Notes under the pieces: generated by a model | Told to the model about the DNA's origin: nothing | Database searches by the model: none | The model's input: the letters and a program-made list of their open reading frames with translations, nothing else | NCBI GenBank assembly: GCA_023664325.1 | Contig: JAMPFS010000101.1 | Coordinates: forward strand, 1 to 5,280 | Direction: 5' to 3' | From: Clostridium sp. | Lineage (GTDB): Bacteria; Bacillota; Clostridia; Lachnospirales; Lachnospiraceae | Length of the DNA stretch: 5,280 nt | Shown: piece after piece, positions 5,253-5,280 of the stretch | Position numbering within the stretch: the first letter of the stretch is position 1 | Layout: each line of letters begins with the position of its first letter | Position numbers and translations under genes: made by a program

Positions 5253-5280
5253 ACACTGACAAAAAAATTCTGAAAAAATT

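Overview
The window looks like accessory DNA from a low-to-moderate-GC Gram-positive, most likely a gut Clostridia member (Lachnospiraceae or Ruminococcaceae-like). The grounds are strong AGGAGG-type ribosome binding sites, AT-rich sigma-A-like promoters, hairpin-plus-T terminators, and the families present: Phd/RelE toxin-antitoxin, a BmrR-like MerR regulator and MATE exporters. Taxon assignment is inference.

Layout. Positions 1-262 hold the end of something upstream: a short tandem repeat, then a terminator-like hairpin, followed by a promoter and phased GATAA repeats. Positions 263-842 encode a type II toxin-antitoxin pair, a Phd/YefM antitoxin followed by an overlapping RelE/ParE toxin. 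A promoter-like sequence and a very strong terminator follow at 897-983. Directly abutting the terminator is a heavily decayed MATE exporter gene (about 984-1922) that lacks its N-terminus and an internal block and carries several frameshifts. Convergent to it is a MerR-family regulator (2749-1937, minus strand). Its divergent intergenic region contains a textbook MerR-type promoter with a 19-bp spacer, pointing right. That promoter would drive a small Gly/Met-rich protein with a MarR-like C-terminal tail (2880-3320) and, beyond three stem-loops, an intact MATE exporter (3495-4808).

The genes read as a drug-responsive efflux cassette. The MerR protein would sense a toxic ligand, untwist the overlong promoter, and raise expression of the small protein and the exporter. 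The toxin-antitoxin pair on the left and the right-hand end suggest mobile or plasmid-like DNA.

The last 290 bases have no credible gene but are dense in structure. There is a G-rich oriT-like double hairpin (4992-5028), 11-bp-phased direct repeats, and an array of six different palindromes or hairpins. The first three palindromes alternate with copies of a 19-bp repeat at about 36-bp spacing (5076-5252). This non-coding array is the most unusual thing in the window. Its function cannot be read from the sequence alone; an origin of transfer or replication control region of a mobile element is the leading guess.
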